From contig NC_031495.1 in NCBI RefSeq assembly GCF_000237925.1, forward strand, positions 23,004,163 to 23,068,162: DNA of 64,000 bases, given 5' to 3'. Under the pieces are notes generated by a model, which was not told the origin of the DNA, did not search any database, and saw only the letters and a list, made by a program, of their open reading frames with translations. This document shows positions 37,992-46,438 of this stretch, one piece after another. The translations under genes were made by a program, and so were the position numbers. Source of the stretch: Schistosoma mansoni. Taxonomy: Eukaryota > Platyhelminthes > Trematoda > Strigeidida > Schistosomatidae. The number at the start of each line of letters is the position of its first letter. Positions within the stretch are counted from its first letter, which is position 1.

Positions 37992-39139
37992 GTAAGAAAC
38001 GTTACTGTTCGTTTCAAAATGATATTTTAGTTTAATATACGTTCTCAATGTTCTTAGGGATCGGAGATCGAGGTTTGGTGTTATTAATAAGATTCAAGTC
38101 TGACGTATATGTATTTAGTGCCTCCTTATACCAATGTTTGTGTTCAAATAAATACATAACTGTAAAACCTATGCTGTGATTAACAATCAACCATTTATCA
38201 TGTTGACTTTAAATCATTACAAGTTGAAATATCCTGGTACCTCTTAATTTTTTTGACCAAAATAAACGATGCGTTTTCGGATTTATTCAAGCAATCTTTG
38301 ATGTAACTGTTAAATTAGTAACAAAAGTCATGGTAGGAGTTGAGTCCATATAGAAACTTGTTGTTTTGATGTAGGGTTTGGTGTGGATTTGGTAATACGG
38401 ATTAAAGCTTGACATCGTAACTGACGCATATAAGGTTTCTGTATCGTTGAACATGTCAACCTTTTGTGTTTTACGGTCATATATTTCAAAGGTCCACACA
38501 TTGTATGCTATCATCCCTTGAAATGTCTTCATATTTTATATACAATTAACAGCATTTATTTTCCTTTTAATTAGCAAATGTGTTATATTCTTTTTATTTT
38601 TCCAGGCTCATACACTCAGACCAGGTTATGGTGAGTGTAACAATGTACAATTAAATAATCCAGTATGTCCTTCCATCTACTATCATATTAGTGAAAACTC
38701 AGAACAGTCAGAGTGTGTTATAAACCGTTTTTCCGTTAGTCAGAGTTTGAATGGATGCAGTAGTTACAATGAAAATCCAGCTATTTTAAAAACGGAAGAT
38801 GATTCTGTCAATGAACACATTGTTCCTACGATTAATTTTACAGACTCCCTAGATCCTGATAGTATTGTTACTGAACAGATAATTGAAGAGGGAGTTGAAG
38901 TCCCTTTGGATGATACTGATGATTTGGCGTATAGCACTTCCGGTTCTGTATTGCAGGAGAATCTCATAGTTTGTGTAGCATCTCAAGATGTTGGTTCAGT
39001 GCCTATGTGTACTTCAAGTTCTTCAGTCACCCAAGATGTGTTCCTGAGTGGTATTAATCCAATCAACATGAAGTCCCAACCACTACTGAATCCACATGAA
39101 GAGATCGCAGAAAAATATAACTCGCGACCTGAAAACTGA
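29008..39139 (+). CDS. Interferon regulatory factor (IRF) family transcription factor, five exons
   Basis: Coding exons 29008-29169, 29203-29580, 30799-31221, 31257-31676 and 38606-39139 (stop TGA). All junctions are GT-AG and phase 0, giving about 638 residues. Residues 1-110 form the IRF DNA-binding domain: 'RLRPWLE', 'FRIPWKH', 'RCALN' and tryptophans near 10, 25, 37, 45 and 56, with the spacing that defines the family. From about residue 265 to 460 comes the IRF-association domain ('LPDIMEPEYHQLGVRIQHL', 'ERICKCAVFVYIP', 'HFEVVLAFGQQLKP'), used for phosphorylation-controlled dimerisation and partner binding in vertebrate IRFs. The last exon (177 residues) is acidic and Ser/Thr rich, unlike any domain I know. 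Flatworms lack interferon, so targets are unknown. Introns are 33, 1,218, 35 and 6,929 bp; the last is full of LINE copies. The start is the first ATG before the domain, but an upstream exon could add residues. Confidence 0.88.
29170..29202 (+). other. Micro-intron 1 of the IRF gene (33 bp)
   Basis: Begins gtatat, ends ttttcag, and splits the DNA-binding domain between 'DDAAIFK' and 'DWAVVTGRY' without changing frame. Introns this small are a recognised schistosome trait. Confidence 0.85.
29581..30798 (+). other. Intron 2 of the IRF gene (1,218 bp)
   Basis: Donor gtatgt after codon 180, acceptor catttcag at 30791-30798. No conserved frame, repeat or RNA was recognised inside. Confidence 0.75.
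31222..31256 (+). other. Micro-intron 3 of the IRF gene (35 bp)
   Basis: Begins gtattt, ends ttacag, lies inside the IRF-association domain after 'YYGRFDE'. Phase 0 on both sides. Confidence 0.8.
32438..32583 (+). ncRNA. HDV-like ribozyme candidate, copy A
   Basis: Same fold as at 33969. P1 is 32438-32444 with 32467-32473, seven pairs including one G-U in place of the G-C of the full copy. P2 is 32446-32453 with 32576-32583 (8 pairs), P3 is ACC/GGT around a 7-base loop, and the CTAAA junction lies at 32571-32575. The single difference in P1 keeps pairing. Confidence 0.65.
32438..33041 (+). mobile_element. SR2-like RTE LINE, 5'-end-only copy A
   Basis: Collinear with the first ~605 bp of the full element (33969-34573) at constant offset 1,531, starting at the same first base (CCCGACC). 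Everything after the N-terminal part of the ORF is missing. Ordinary target-primed insertion truncates the 5' end, so loss of the 3' end is unusual. Possible reasons are priming on a 3'-shortened RNA or a later deletion. No clear target duplication; an 8-base 'ttatctct' match at both edges may be chance. Confidence 0.75.
33063..33509 (+). ncRNA. Decayed HDV-like ribozyme, copy B
   Basis: P3 and its loop (33079-33091) and the CTAAA junction (33493-33497) are kept, but P1 is reduced to about four pairs (33063-33066 with 33095-33098) and P2 to about four (33071-33074 with 33502-33505). P4 carries the 310-base insertion. Probably inactive now. Confidence 0.45.
33063..33909 (+). mobile_element. 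SR2-like RTE LINE, short non-autonomous copy B with target duplication
   Basis: Starts with CCCGA and ends near 'ctaacaatcaag', which corresponds to about base 540 of the full element. Flanked by a direct repeat of 13-15 bp (aagcacaattgaacc, at 33050 and 33910). Relative to the full copy it has about 310 extra bases (33165-33478), placed inside the ribozyme's P4 region. It has no reverse transcriptase. The intact flanking repeats show it inserted as a unit of about 847 bp. More diverged from the full copy than copy A. Confidence 0.75.
33956..33968. repeat. 13-bp target-site duplication of the full SR2-like LINE
   Basis: tcatctgctaggc at 33956-33968 and again at 37921-37933, exactly bracketing the element. 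Confidence 0.9.
33969..34114 (+). ncRNA. HDV-like self-cleaving ribozyme candidate at the LINE 5' end
   Basis: P1: CCCGACC (33969-33975) with GGTCGGG (33998-34004), 7 perfect pairs starting at the element's first base. P2: TTGCTGCT (33977-33984) with AGCAGCAA (34107-34114), 8 perfect pairs. P3: ACC (33985-33987) with GGT (33995-33997) closing a 7-base loop, placed directly before the 3' strand of P1 as in HDV. The joining segment before P2 is CTAAA (34102-34106), like the J4/2 strand of HDV with its catalytic C. P4 is long (34005-34101) and includes the hairpin GGAAC/GTTCC. Known HDV-like ribozymes at the 5' ends of RTE, R2 and L1Tc elements free the RNA 5' end from read-through transcripts. 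The ACC-loop-GGT block closely resembles the L1Tc one. Cleavage would fall just before 33969, exactly the insertion boundary. The P1.1 pairing was not resolved. Confidence 0.72.
34256..34300 (+). CDS. 14-codon upstream frame of the SR2-like LINE
   Basis: ATG at 34256 opens a 14-codon frame closed by TAA at 34298-34300. It is in the same frame as the large ORF that follows at once. Copy A keeps the same ATG and TAA. No ATG lies between this stop and the endonuclease domain, so the short frame may matter for how the large ORF is started (re-initiation or read-through). It may equally be a chance frame. Confidence 0.35.
   Translation: MHTSPYPTDFRLRR
34301..37684 (+). CDS. SR2-like LINE endonuclease-reverse transcriptase ORF
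   Basis: Open from 34301 to the TAA ending at 37684, about 1,127 codons without a stop. Counting from the TTG at 34307, the apurinic-type endonuclease spans about 124-390 ('VGTFNVRTL', 'SETRIQDP', 'VIVAGDFNAQVG', 'DSDHALVRARI'). The RT spans about 600-900 ('GRAAGPDRLTPE', 'QAGFRPGRG', 'FLDLKAAFDSVDR', 'SSGVRQGCPLSPFLFN', YADD at about 846). The C-terminal domain ends with an RTE-type 'LGHVLRM' box. All catalytic motifs are present. The first in-frame ATG (34742) comes after the start of the endonuclease domain, so the true start is not a normal upstream ATG. A short overlapping frame 34096-34323 precedes it, as RTE elements often have a small ORF1. The enzyme nicks target DNA and copies element RNA at the nick. 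Confidence 0.88.
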   Translation, partial: GLLKNGANTSKIPHKKAVRDRPQAVVPWTLRSRPQVVKTNTNPTSFSGPSRNTLPRCGQPGSDTSPHTLNCTRDQVGHFQILSTPPNNSVISTTNPSHVLLSPRTARANDSSTQNVIPGLLKPRSKLHVGTFNVRTLCQIGQQASLAMTLESYTIDVCCVSETRIQDPSSVIHLTAPNQNKDSSRYTLRVSGSPDAASRGLTGVGIALSPRAELALLDWIPVDSRLCAVRVNGSVRTRKDRETRRCLFVVSAYSPTDCSSDDIKDEFYRKLSDLLRKARRSDVVIVAGDFNAQVGKLSERERHLGGSYGVMAKRTDNGDRLLQLCSDNRLFLANTNFKHKEKHLLTWRPPNSSQRWTQLDHIAISHRWRGSIEDCRSFWGTCLDSDHALVRARICLRLTGRRKDTAGKPLRVLLNDRQAKNIFQEQLEKQLGSHVSCVHLEAAWNDIRKAVETAVISASKVNHNVREKQWISAASTALIDARKLIPPGSEHNEERSQLKRRLIRSLRNDREQWWVAKAREMEKAAAIGNSRQLFRLVKETGIRNPNISETISDKDGHIIHSQSRRLDRWAEHFRDQFNWPSATLQLPMIPSRPEWQIDVSPPTLCEVEKAIGNLKRGRAAGPDRLTPEIFKDGGPVLAVRLTEVLGRIWELDVIPSDWSQSLIVPVYKKGQKSSCDNHRGISLTNIVSKILASIILGRLTKAREEQTRENQAGFRPGRGCIDQIFTLRQVLEHRHTFRRPTIVVFLDLKAAFDSVDREVLWQCLSVKGVPKKYINLIKALYSNTTGRVRAYGELSSELITSSGVRQGCPLSPFLFNFVIDILLEIALSSSKPPGVELLPGGSLVDLEYADDIVLLGEDADNMQSLLTTISNYAGMFGMRFSPSKCKMLLQDWVAATPELMIGSEVVERVDHFTYLGSLISPCGLVCDEISARIQKARLAFANLRHLWRRRDIRLATKGRVYCAAVRSVLLYGSETWPIRVEDIRRLLVFDHRCLRSIARISWDHWVSNAVVRGRVLGRDGKSIDEVVKLHQLRWLGHVLRMPDHRLPRRAMFHGVGVGWKKARGGQTKTWHKSMKSLTSGLGHVGRCRLPGWDSRDDNNLWLETLNDMAQNRLQWRRCIHSLCSTKF
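37900..37989. repeat. (TGAC)n LINE tail and adjacent (AT)n microsatellite
   Basis: Five TGAC-type units end the LINE at 37920. After the target duplication and some 18 bases, an (AT)n run extends from about 37951 to 37989. Confidence 0.8.
38100..38160 (+). repeat. Dispersed repeat 3' tail piece
   Basis: The phrase 'agtgcctccttataccaat' with a following 'gtgttcaaataaata' matches the ends of repeats at 42900-42985 and 56000-56045 (plus strand). It is the 3' terminal part of a common interspersed element of unknown class. Confidence 0.5.
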
Positions 39140-39289
39140 AGTTTCCCACTAAACTGTGTATAGATTTGACAGTCTCTTGATTTTCTTTATTATTAGAACC
39201 TGTAAACAGGTAAATGTGATAGGCCCGCTAATATATGTTTTTCCATATATGTTTACGTAAATCCCTTTTGTTATCTTATGCTAATGTAA

Positions 39290-39295
39290 AATAAA
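39290..39295 (+). terminator. Polyadenylation signal candidate for the IRF gene
   Basis: AATAAA 151 bp after the stop codon, the first canonical hexamer downstream. Confidence 0.5.
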
Positions 39296-39452
39296 AATTC
39301 TGTTTTCTTGTCTTCACTAAAATCAGCAAAATTTTATGGGAAGAAACTGAAGCTCATATATAATACAAGGTGTACTAACCAACTTGGAAAATTTTATGAA
39401 ATTATAAACCTGTTATGTAGTTTGGTAAGCAGAGATGGATAGTGGCTAGCAG

Positions 39453-39652
39453 NNNNNNNNNNNNNNNNNNNNNNNNNNNNNNNNNNNNNNNNNNNNNNNN
39501 NNNNNNNNNNNNNNNNNNNNNNNNNNNNNNNNNNNNNNNNNNNNNNNNNNNNNNNNNNNNNNNNNNNNNNNNNNNNNNNNNNNNNNNNNNNNNNNNNNNN
39601 NNNNNNNNNNNNNNNNNNNNNNNNNNNNNNNNNNNNNNNNNNNNNNNNNNNN
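39453..39652. other. Assembly gap (200 N)
   Basis: Exactly 200 unknown bases, the same size as the gap at 56140, so the length is probably a placeholder. It lies within a repeat. Confidence 0.95.
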
Positions 39653-39661
39653 TTTTGAGAT

Positions 39662-39716
39662 GCAGGTACTTCCAGTTGACGAGCCCCGAATAGGACGAAA
39701 CGCGCGTCCTGAATTC
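39662..39716 (+). ncRNA. Hammerhead ribozyme relic of schistosome SINE type
   Basis: The order is stem I (tccag), core TTGACGA where the rule is CUGANGA, stem II with loop (ending aggac), GAAA, stem III CGCGCG, then the GTC cleavage triplet and ctgaatt. The layout is that of the Schistosoma mansoni hammerhead. The invariant C3 of the core is T here, stem II has a C-A mismatch and stem I is weakened, so it is likely inactive. In the family it processes tandem SINE transcripts. Confidence 0.7.
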
Positions 39717-39830
39717 CAATGCTAGCCACTACCCATCTCTGCTTTACCATGCTTGTGAATTAAGGCTATATCGAGGCAATACGCACAGTATGCACAGACC
39801 AGTTGCAGTCCTAACAAATCGATGGGAAGA

Positions 39831-40720
39831 TTCAAACAAACAATACTGAATGAATTTTACTGTTATGTAGTTGATATCATGATATTCAGAGAATCACATC
39901 AATGGACTAATCCAAACCTGCCTAAAGTATTACCTGATATTGAATTAGGTAGGAAGTTATGACCATTAATGAAATTTATAGAGGAAGTAACTAATTTTTA
40001 AGGTTCATTGTAATGGGAGTCACCTGGTATCTTTGTTTTGTATCAGTCTTCAGTTGTAACTCGGCGGAAAACTAACAACTTGAATTTCTTCCTGATTCTA
40101 ACTACATTATCCCAAGTGACCGAGTAGTGTTGTTAAAGTTAAGATTAATTGTACTTTGAAGTGTAATGTACAAACTCAAAAAAACTCAGTCTAATCCCTC
40201 AAAACATTACTTCCTTCTGTATAATAGATATATGAAGTCTACAATTAACCGATCACTGTTTAGTGTCCGTTGTCATGTTTGTCAAGTCCTTAGTGTTTAT
40301 GAAATTCTATCGATCAAGTTGCAATGTGATCACTAGTCGGGGTGAGTCAACATCACTTGGACTATGTTGAGATGTAGGTTGATCGTTGGAGGCAGTCAAC
40401 TAGAAACCCTGCATCTAGGTCTCACTCTGTGTGAAGTCAACTAATCAGTATCCTCCATTAGGAGTGTCGAGATAGCACTTGGGAATTGAATTGTATTTAG
40501 GAAGATTACTTGCAGATATTAACAAGTAATGTTAGGGTTTAAATGAGCTGACCACGACGGGTGAATTCTTGGCATATAATGGTGCAGGTGCAACTGTTAT
40601 CCGATGGTGAAATATATACATTTTTGAATTGGCGATCTATGGTCGATCGGTAATTGGTTGTTAAATATTTAGTGTACTAGGTCTGAAGTATAAAATGTGC
40701 TTCAGTATAAATTTAAAGAT
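39831..40720. other. Intergenic, no gene recognised
   Basis: AT-rich sequence with no long open frame. It probably includes old repeat. Confidence 0.4.
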
Positions 40721-41066
40721 GTCAGTCAGTCACAACGTAGAACTTCCTACGTACGTACATCAGTTCGAGTTGCCATAACACATTAGCACAGAGATGCAGT
40801 TGTCGATTCAAATCTCATAGTGGCAGAATTAGTAAGAGTATAAGCAGTAATCGAAAAGATTATGGTTTGAAGATGTTATTGAAGGAGTATAATCCAATGA
40901 AATAAATTTGGAAAGAGAAAAAAGATAGAGACATGAAGAATTCAGAAGATTAGAATTTGGTAGAACACAAAGAGTGGATGCACCTTCGCCATTGCAAACG
41001 ATTTTGAGCCATGTCATTCAAGGTCTCTAACAATCGATTGCTATCATCTCACGAATCCCAACCAGG
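40721..41066 (-). mobile_element. SR2-like LINE 3' fragment (5'-truncated copy)
   Basis: The reverse complement matches 37570-37920 of the full element, from the C-terminal ORF end through the 3' untranslated region to the (TGAC)n tail (GTCA units at 40721). About 346 bp and moderately diverged. This is the usual 5'-truncated kind of copy, in contrast with the 5'-only copies in the IRF intron. Confidence 0.85.
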
Positions 41067-41880
41067 GATGGCTGGATTATGTAATACAGAGGAAACCCTT
41101 CAGATTTCATTCTCAAGAATTAACTAAAAGTATTCGATAAATCTACGTTTGGTGTTCAGGAACAACTTTATTTAGACTTCATCACCCGGTTGCTCTTAAA
41201 AGTATTTATTCCACACATTCTACTTAGATTGTCAGGTTTGATTTATTGCATCTTCCGAGTAACTCGACTTGGAGACCAGTGCAACTACATCAACAAAATT
41301 CATAGTACTCTTAATAGAATAAGAACTAAGTATTTGATCTTATATGAGTATCCAGTTGGATATTTTTTTGTTTAGAACATAGTAGGTTTTTACAATACAT
41401 TTAAATTTATAGATTGTTATAATAGTAGCTGACATCTTTGATGACCATCTCAATGTACTTTTGAAGAGAGCAACAACAAAGATTTTAGCAGTATAGCATG
41501 ATTTGGTTCTCGTCAACTGCTTAAAACCTGTGATATTTAAAAATCATAATTAAAAAACGCATTTAAGTTACATGGAAGATTTTAATTGGAAGTTATTTTG
41601 ATGGTACACTGATGTAGTATAACAAGGGTGTAAATAAATTTAACATGCTGAGTAAAAGACATTCTGCAAAATTGATTGTAGTAAGAGTCCAAAGGGCTCG
41701 AAACTAGTGATTACGTAATGAGTAGACACTGATTAGGCTAAGATGAGTAAAGCTCAGTTAATAAAATTCGATTACTAATCTAGAAGATAGTCGAAATAAA
41801 AAGACATAATGATGTAATTAAATAAAAGAAAGGATTAGAAAATTTTTTAAAGATGCCATAAGTGGATATTTACCAACAAG
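41067..41880. other. Intergenic, no gene recognised
   Basis: AT-rich, short frames only. Confidence 0.4.
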
Positions 41881-41884
41881 GCAA

Positions 41885-42240
41885 AGAAAGATTAATAACC
41901 ATCTTTCGAACAGTCAGGTTTTTGAAGTCTGATACTAACGGCCTTAGGACTGGAGCTTGAGTATCTTTTAATCACCTTAAAAGACTGTAAGGTATCGATC
42001 TGATGTCCTGTATCCAAGAGATGTTTGTTAATAGAACCGTTCAAAATTGTTATTTCTTTTGTTTTAAGGCTTTTTGGAACATGTTCAAAAATCTTAGATA
42101 TGCCATCCTTTCTGTTTGGTCAATGTAGCTAGCTGCTTTAGCGGGTACACGTATATTTATAAACACAGTTGGCGGTAACATAAAAGAGGTGTTGTAGACC
42201 TTTGATTGAGTTATTGGACATGTTGTTTTGTACAGAATTA
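41885..42240 (-). mobile_element. Penelope-like element scrap with GIY-YIG endonuclease end
   Basis: Read on the minus strand, one frame gives a piece resembling 'ASYIDQTERM' and then, after a frame change, 'HVPKSL', 'NKHLLDTGHQID', 'SFKVIKRYS' and 'LQKPDLFERW'. This is the order of the GIY-YIG endonuclease tail of Penelope-like elements (Cys-rich start, YIGxTER, E/KHxPK, HLxxTGHxxD). The RT part is absent. Old and dead, with at least one frameshift and stops. Confidence 0.65.
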
Positions 42241-42465
42241 ACAGTTTGGCTACCGGATAAGTTGTGGCTGTTGTTGTACTCGATCTAAATTTAATAAATA
42301 CATATGTATATATGGTATATGATGCATTTTAAAGGAATCGGGAACTAAATGATATTCTTTTGAAAATCATAGCAATCGCTTTAACCATGTCGATATGAAA
42401 AAATTGGTCAGGTCATAAAGTTAAAGCACCAACTTGTTAGATCGATTTCGTGATAAGGATTAGCA

Positions 42466-42990
42466 CCCAAATGTCCTGGTACGGCCGAGAGTGAGGAGGG
42501 CTCTCCCTGTCTCTCGAAATGCCCTCAAACGGCCACGCGTATATAGCCTCTGCCAGGGAAGTCCTCTCACTGCCTTCTCGTGGCGGGGGTGTTGTTTACG
42601 AAATTGAGAGGACGAAAAGTGAATGTCTGGCGCTTTAACCGGGTTGATGGACACGCAAAGTCCACCTAAGGGAGTCTGAAAACCCTGATTCTAAACCAAT
42701 GGTGCATATGGGCTTCAGTATCCTGAGGGAACAAATGCTGTATGAATCAATCGTCGGTCACCGGCTACCATGGGACTGCATCTCTTGACAATGCTCCACT
42801 GCTTCGTGGATCAGACCTTAAGGTCAAAGGCTCCGGGTGTGGCCACCTAATAAAACCGCCTGCTTCGGTCTGGGCACCCGGCCAGTATCATAGCCCTCAC
42901 ACAATTAAATGAAATGACATATTTTGTGTGGCGCATATATATCTAGTGCCCCCTTGTACCAATATTTATGTGTTCAAATAAAACAAAAAT
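42466..42990 (+). repeat. GC-rich dispersed repeat with A-rich tail
   Basis: About 525 bp, much richer in G+C than its surroundings. It ends with 'gcgcatatatatct...gtgcccccttgtaccaat...tgttcaaataaa', the same end seen at 38100-38160 and 55950-56045, then an A-rich tail. No open frame of note. It looks like an interspersed retroelement end or a non-autonomous element; class unknown. Confidence 0.55.
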
Positions 42991-43044
42991 AAATAAGGAT
43001 TAGCACATGAGGCTTAGTGAACTTCATGCATATATGATAGTAAC

Positions 43045-43136
43045 TGGAAAGGATAGCCCAGGACAGAGCTGGATGGAGAATGCTGGTGGGCGACCTATGC
43101 TACTCCACGAGGTGTAACAGGCGTAAGTAAGTAGTG
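43045..43136 (+). mobile_element. RTE-like LINE 3' scrap (plus)
   Basis: About 90 bp equal in reverse complement to the 3' ends at 19146, 45672 and 50725 (a stretch coding 'WRMLVGDLCYST', then gtaacaggcgtaagtaagta). A heavily 5'-truncated copy. Confidence 0.75.
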
Positions 43137-45212
43137 ATATTATTAACTAATTTTAAAGTTAAACTAATAATTAAAATAACTGTTCTGATCAATTACTTTT
43201 ATTAGTTTAAATACGCACATAAATTGTACTTTCCACACTGATAAAATATTTCAAGGCGTAAAAAAATAATCGATGAGATTTGTGTAGAAATGATGCTGTT
43301 GTGAGTGCTGAAATTTGTCCTTAAATGATAAAGAGTTGAATTGTTGATTATTTAGTTCCTCAGTTAAGGATAGTGATATAAATTTTAAAATTTTGTGATG
43401 TGATATATTTAATGAAATACATTTATTTAGCCTACGTTTGTTTGTAAACATGTTGTTGGTTACAGTAGAAACTCTGATCTCTATATTGTGGACATATTTT
43501 CTCCTCTGATTAAGTGAAATCATATTATAGTATTTACTATTTAGAAAATATTAATAGAACTTTCTCAAACTTTGATTCGGTAACGATCGATAGAAAGCTG
43601 GGAGTTATTTAATTTCCTGATTAGTACGTTTTATAGTACTTATAAGTAGTACAAGTGACTAAGGTAAAATAACGACAGCAGGATTCTAGGGATTCGACAT
43701 GTCTTAGAAATTCGACAAAAATTCATCGTTTTTCATACTTTATCGGTTCCGTATATTTAATAAGAGGTTTATTAATATTCCCCTGTATCCTGATTGTGAG
43801 TAAAACTCAGCAGATTGTTTGCATTCGTGTGAGAATGTCGTCTGTAAGAACAATCAAAGCTTTGGAATCAGAAGAACCTTATTTAAGGAACTCAACGTTT
43901 CCAAAACATTCACATGGTACTCAAGATTCCATTAGTTTAGATGCCAACCTTTATTTCCCTTTTTAATATGAGAATTCGTCCTCTATAACTTGTAGTGGCA
44001 CCATGTCAAGCCCACGTAGGTTACTCTAGCTTCTGAACAGACCAATTGATTCATTCTTTTCAAGCCATATTTTGATCTTGTCAGTCATTCGCTTATTAAC
44101 CCTGACCTTTTACATGATCGTGTATGTTTGTGTTAACTGCTCACCCTATTTATTACGTGTCTGTAAATTATTTTTGTCTGAATATAAATATTTAGTAACA
44201 CTTGGTCAAAACGTGTCGGCTCACTCTCCTTCTCCTTATCGCTTCGTTTCCCATTTTTCCAGCGACATTCTCCACTTCGCCTTATCCTCTTGTTTCTCTG
44301 ATTGTCTGTTCTGATCAATGAATGTGTGAAATATACGTATTCAAAGTGCATTCTTGTATTTGATTTATTCTATTCCCTTATTCTCTAACGCGAATTAAAG
44401 TGATAAAAATATACGAAGGTTGGCGACACGTATATTTCGATAACAACTAACATACGATCTAACTGGAGTCAGATACAGAGCCACTAAAAACTTTACCTGT
44501 TATGGCTAAATGTCGCGTATCTTTTTCACATCTGGGTTTAACAGTCGGAGATCATAAAACCTTTCTCCATGAGGAATATTTTGTACCATGTCTTCAAAAT
44601 AACTTTATCAGTGAGGTAAATTAATGTAACTATTAATCATCATTCTCTGACTCATTATTGTGGATATATCATGTCGACCGTGAGCTTTGAGGGATTTTTA
44701 TTCTACTCTTTGTAATAGGTATTGAAATCACGATAACAATCCCTAGTTACACTTCAGTACCAAAACACACTCCTTTTGTAACATATCCCCAGGTACTCTA
44801 AAGTACAAGTATTGTTAGAAAGATTTGTTTGACTGTGACTATAGAAGAGTAGTTTGCAGTTCGGATTCTTTCATCTGTTATATACAGATTTACTAGCAGC
44901 GGTTATCAGTTAACGAAAGTGACACAATGATTGAATATGAATGAACCAAAGTCTAATTGAATTAACGAGACGAGTGTCACATTAAATCACTGCGTGATCA
45001 AGTATTTAATTCTTTAGCAATAATTTAGATCTGGAGATTTATAATCTTTAACATTTTCATGACTTATTGTTACTTAACTGTACTCTACAAAGTTTAACCG
45101 TTGTTTACCTAAATCTGAGTAAAATTAAATGAATTCTTGCATATTTTCACGATTTATTTAACAAGAGAATGTAATATATCCAAAAGGAATGCTAATTACT
45201 TCGTAGTTAAAC
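43137..45212. other. Intergenic, no gene recognised
   Basis: About 2 kb, AT rich. Short frames at 43251-43523 (minus) and 44072-44314 (plus) have biased composition and no family resemblance. I see no RNA gene. Confidence 0.4.
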
Positions 45213-46438
45213 GATGTCTTTGGTGTTCCTAATTCTAAGTCTCCCCAATTTATAAAGGGTGCATTAAAGTCACCTACTATGAGTCTTTTACGTCTGATTA
45301 ACCAGGGTTCAAGTTTATTTAGGAAGAAGTCATCCACTACACATTGTGAACTGCGGTAAACTGCAACTAACTCAATGTTTTTCCCCTTATATTTGGACCT
45401 GCAGCTCACCAGTTCGTAGGTTCCTGAGTAGTGTGTCACTGTTTCGATAGCTCGCATGGTTAAAATGCTTTTCATATTCGGAGTAGCCCAACCACTACTG
45501 TGATTTAGTCTGTCAATCCTATAAGCGACGAAACCAAGCAAATGAATTTCATTATCGTACACCTCTGAAGTCAGCCACGTTGCTTAGATGGCAAAGACAC
45601 CAGGGTTTTCTATGTCCACCACGTTTTTTCGCTCCAATAATTATTTAGTAGGCTGCGAGTATTTATGTACTTACTTACTTGAGCCTGTCACCCCTCGTGG
45701 AGGAGCATAGGCCGCCCACCAGCATTCCCCATCCAACTCTATCCTGGGCAATCCCTTCCAGTTCTTTCCAGTTAACATTCATCCTTTTCATATCTGCTTC
45801 TATTTCCCGGCGTAATGTGTTCTTTGGCCTTCCTCTTTTCCGCTTCCCTTCCGGATTCCAAGCTAGGGCTTGCCTTGTGATGCGGTTTGGTGATTTCCTT
45901 AATGTATGTCCTATCCAACTCCAACATCTTTTCCCAATTTCCTTTCCAGCTGGAAGCTGGTTTATCCTCTCCCACAAAAAGCTGTTGCTGATGGTATCCG
46001 ACCAACGGACATTGAACATTTTGAGTAAACAAGTGTTTGTAAATACTTATACTTTTTGATGGAAGCTGCAGCAGTTCTCCAAGTTTCAGCCCTGTGCAGT
46101 AGGACTGTCTTGACGTTCGTACTGAAGATTCTGACCTTGATATTGGTTGACAGTTGTTTTGAGTTCCAAATGTTCTTCGACTGTAGGAATGCTGTTGTTA
46201 CATCGCCAATCCTTGACTTTACATCTTCATCGAATCCGCCTTGTCCAGGTACGTGGAAGTTTCCACCTCCTCCACAATTTCTCCATCAAGCGTGATTGGC
46301 TTGGTCGATGTTCTCTGTGTTGTATTTGAGAATCTTGCTTTTACCTTTGCGTATGTTGAGGCTTATTGATGTAGAGGCTGCTACATTTGTTGTCTTCGTC
46401 TGTATTTGTTGGTGTTTGTGTAATAGAAGAGCTAGGTC
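45213..46438. repeat. 1,226-bp block nearly identical to 18687-19912
   Basis: It holds the CR1-like endonuclease piece (about 45213-45640) and the 3' end of the RTE-like LINE (45671 on). Left of 45213 the CR1 homology stops at once, while at the other locus it goes on. Confidence 0.9.

Larger units (their letters stand above)
31677..38605 (+). other. Intron 4 of the IRF gene (6,929 bp, LINE-laden)
   Basis: Donor gtaagt after 'WFQLHK', acceptor tttttccag at 38597-38605. It contains three SR2-like insertions in the sense direction (32438-33041, 33063-33909, 33969-37920), an (AT)n tract, and a piece of a dispersed repeat tail (about 38100-38160). 31677-32437 has no recognised content. Confidence 0.8.
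39425..39830. repeat. SINE-like (Sm-alpha type) remnant with inverted ends around a gap
   Basis: The left side (39429-39450, 'gcagagatggatagtggcta') is the reverse complement, with one or two changes, of the right side (39722-39744). The right side follows a hammerhead motif and continues into sequence like the 3' part of schistosome alpha-type SINEs. A single SINE copy would have this flank once only, so two copies in opposite directions, or a fold-back, are collapsed around the gap. Confidence 0.55.

Noticed and set aside
39394-39750. Open frames running across the N gaps (also 55823-56533)
   Set aside because: They are open only because the unknown bases hide stops; no domain on either side.
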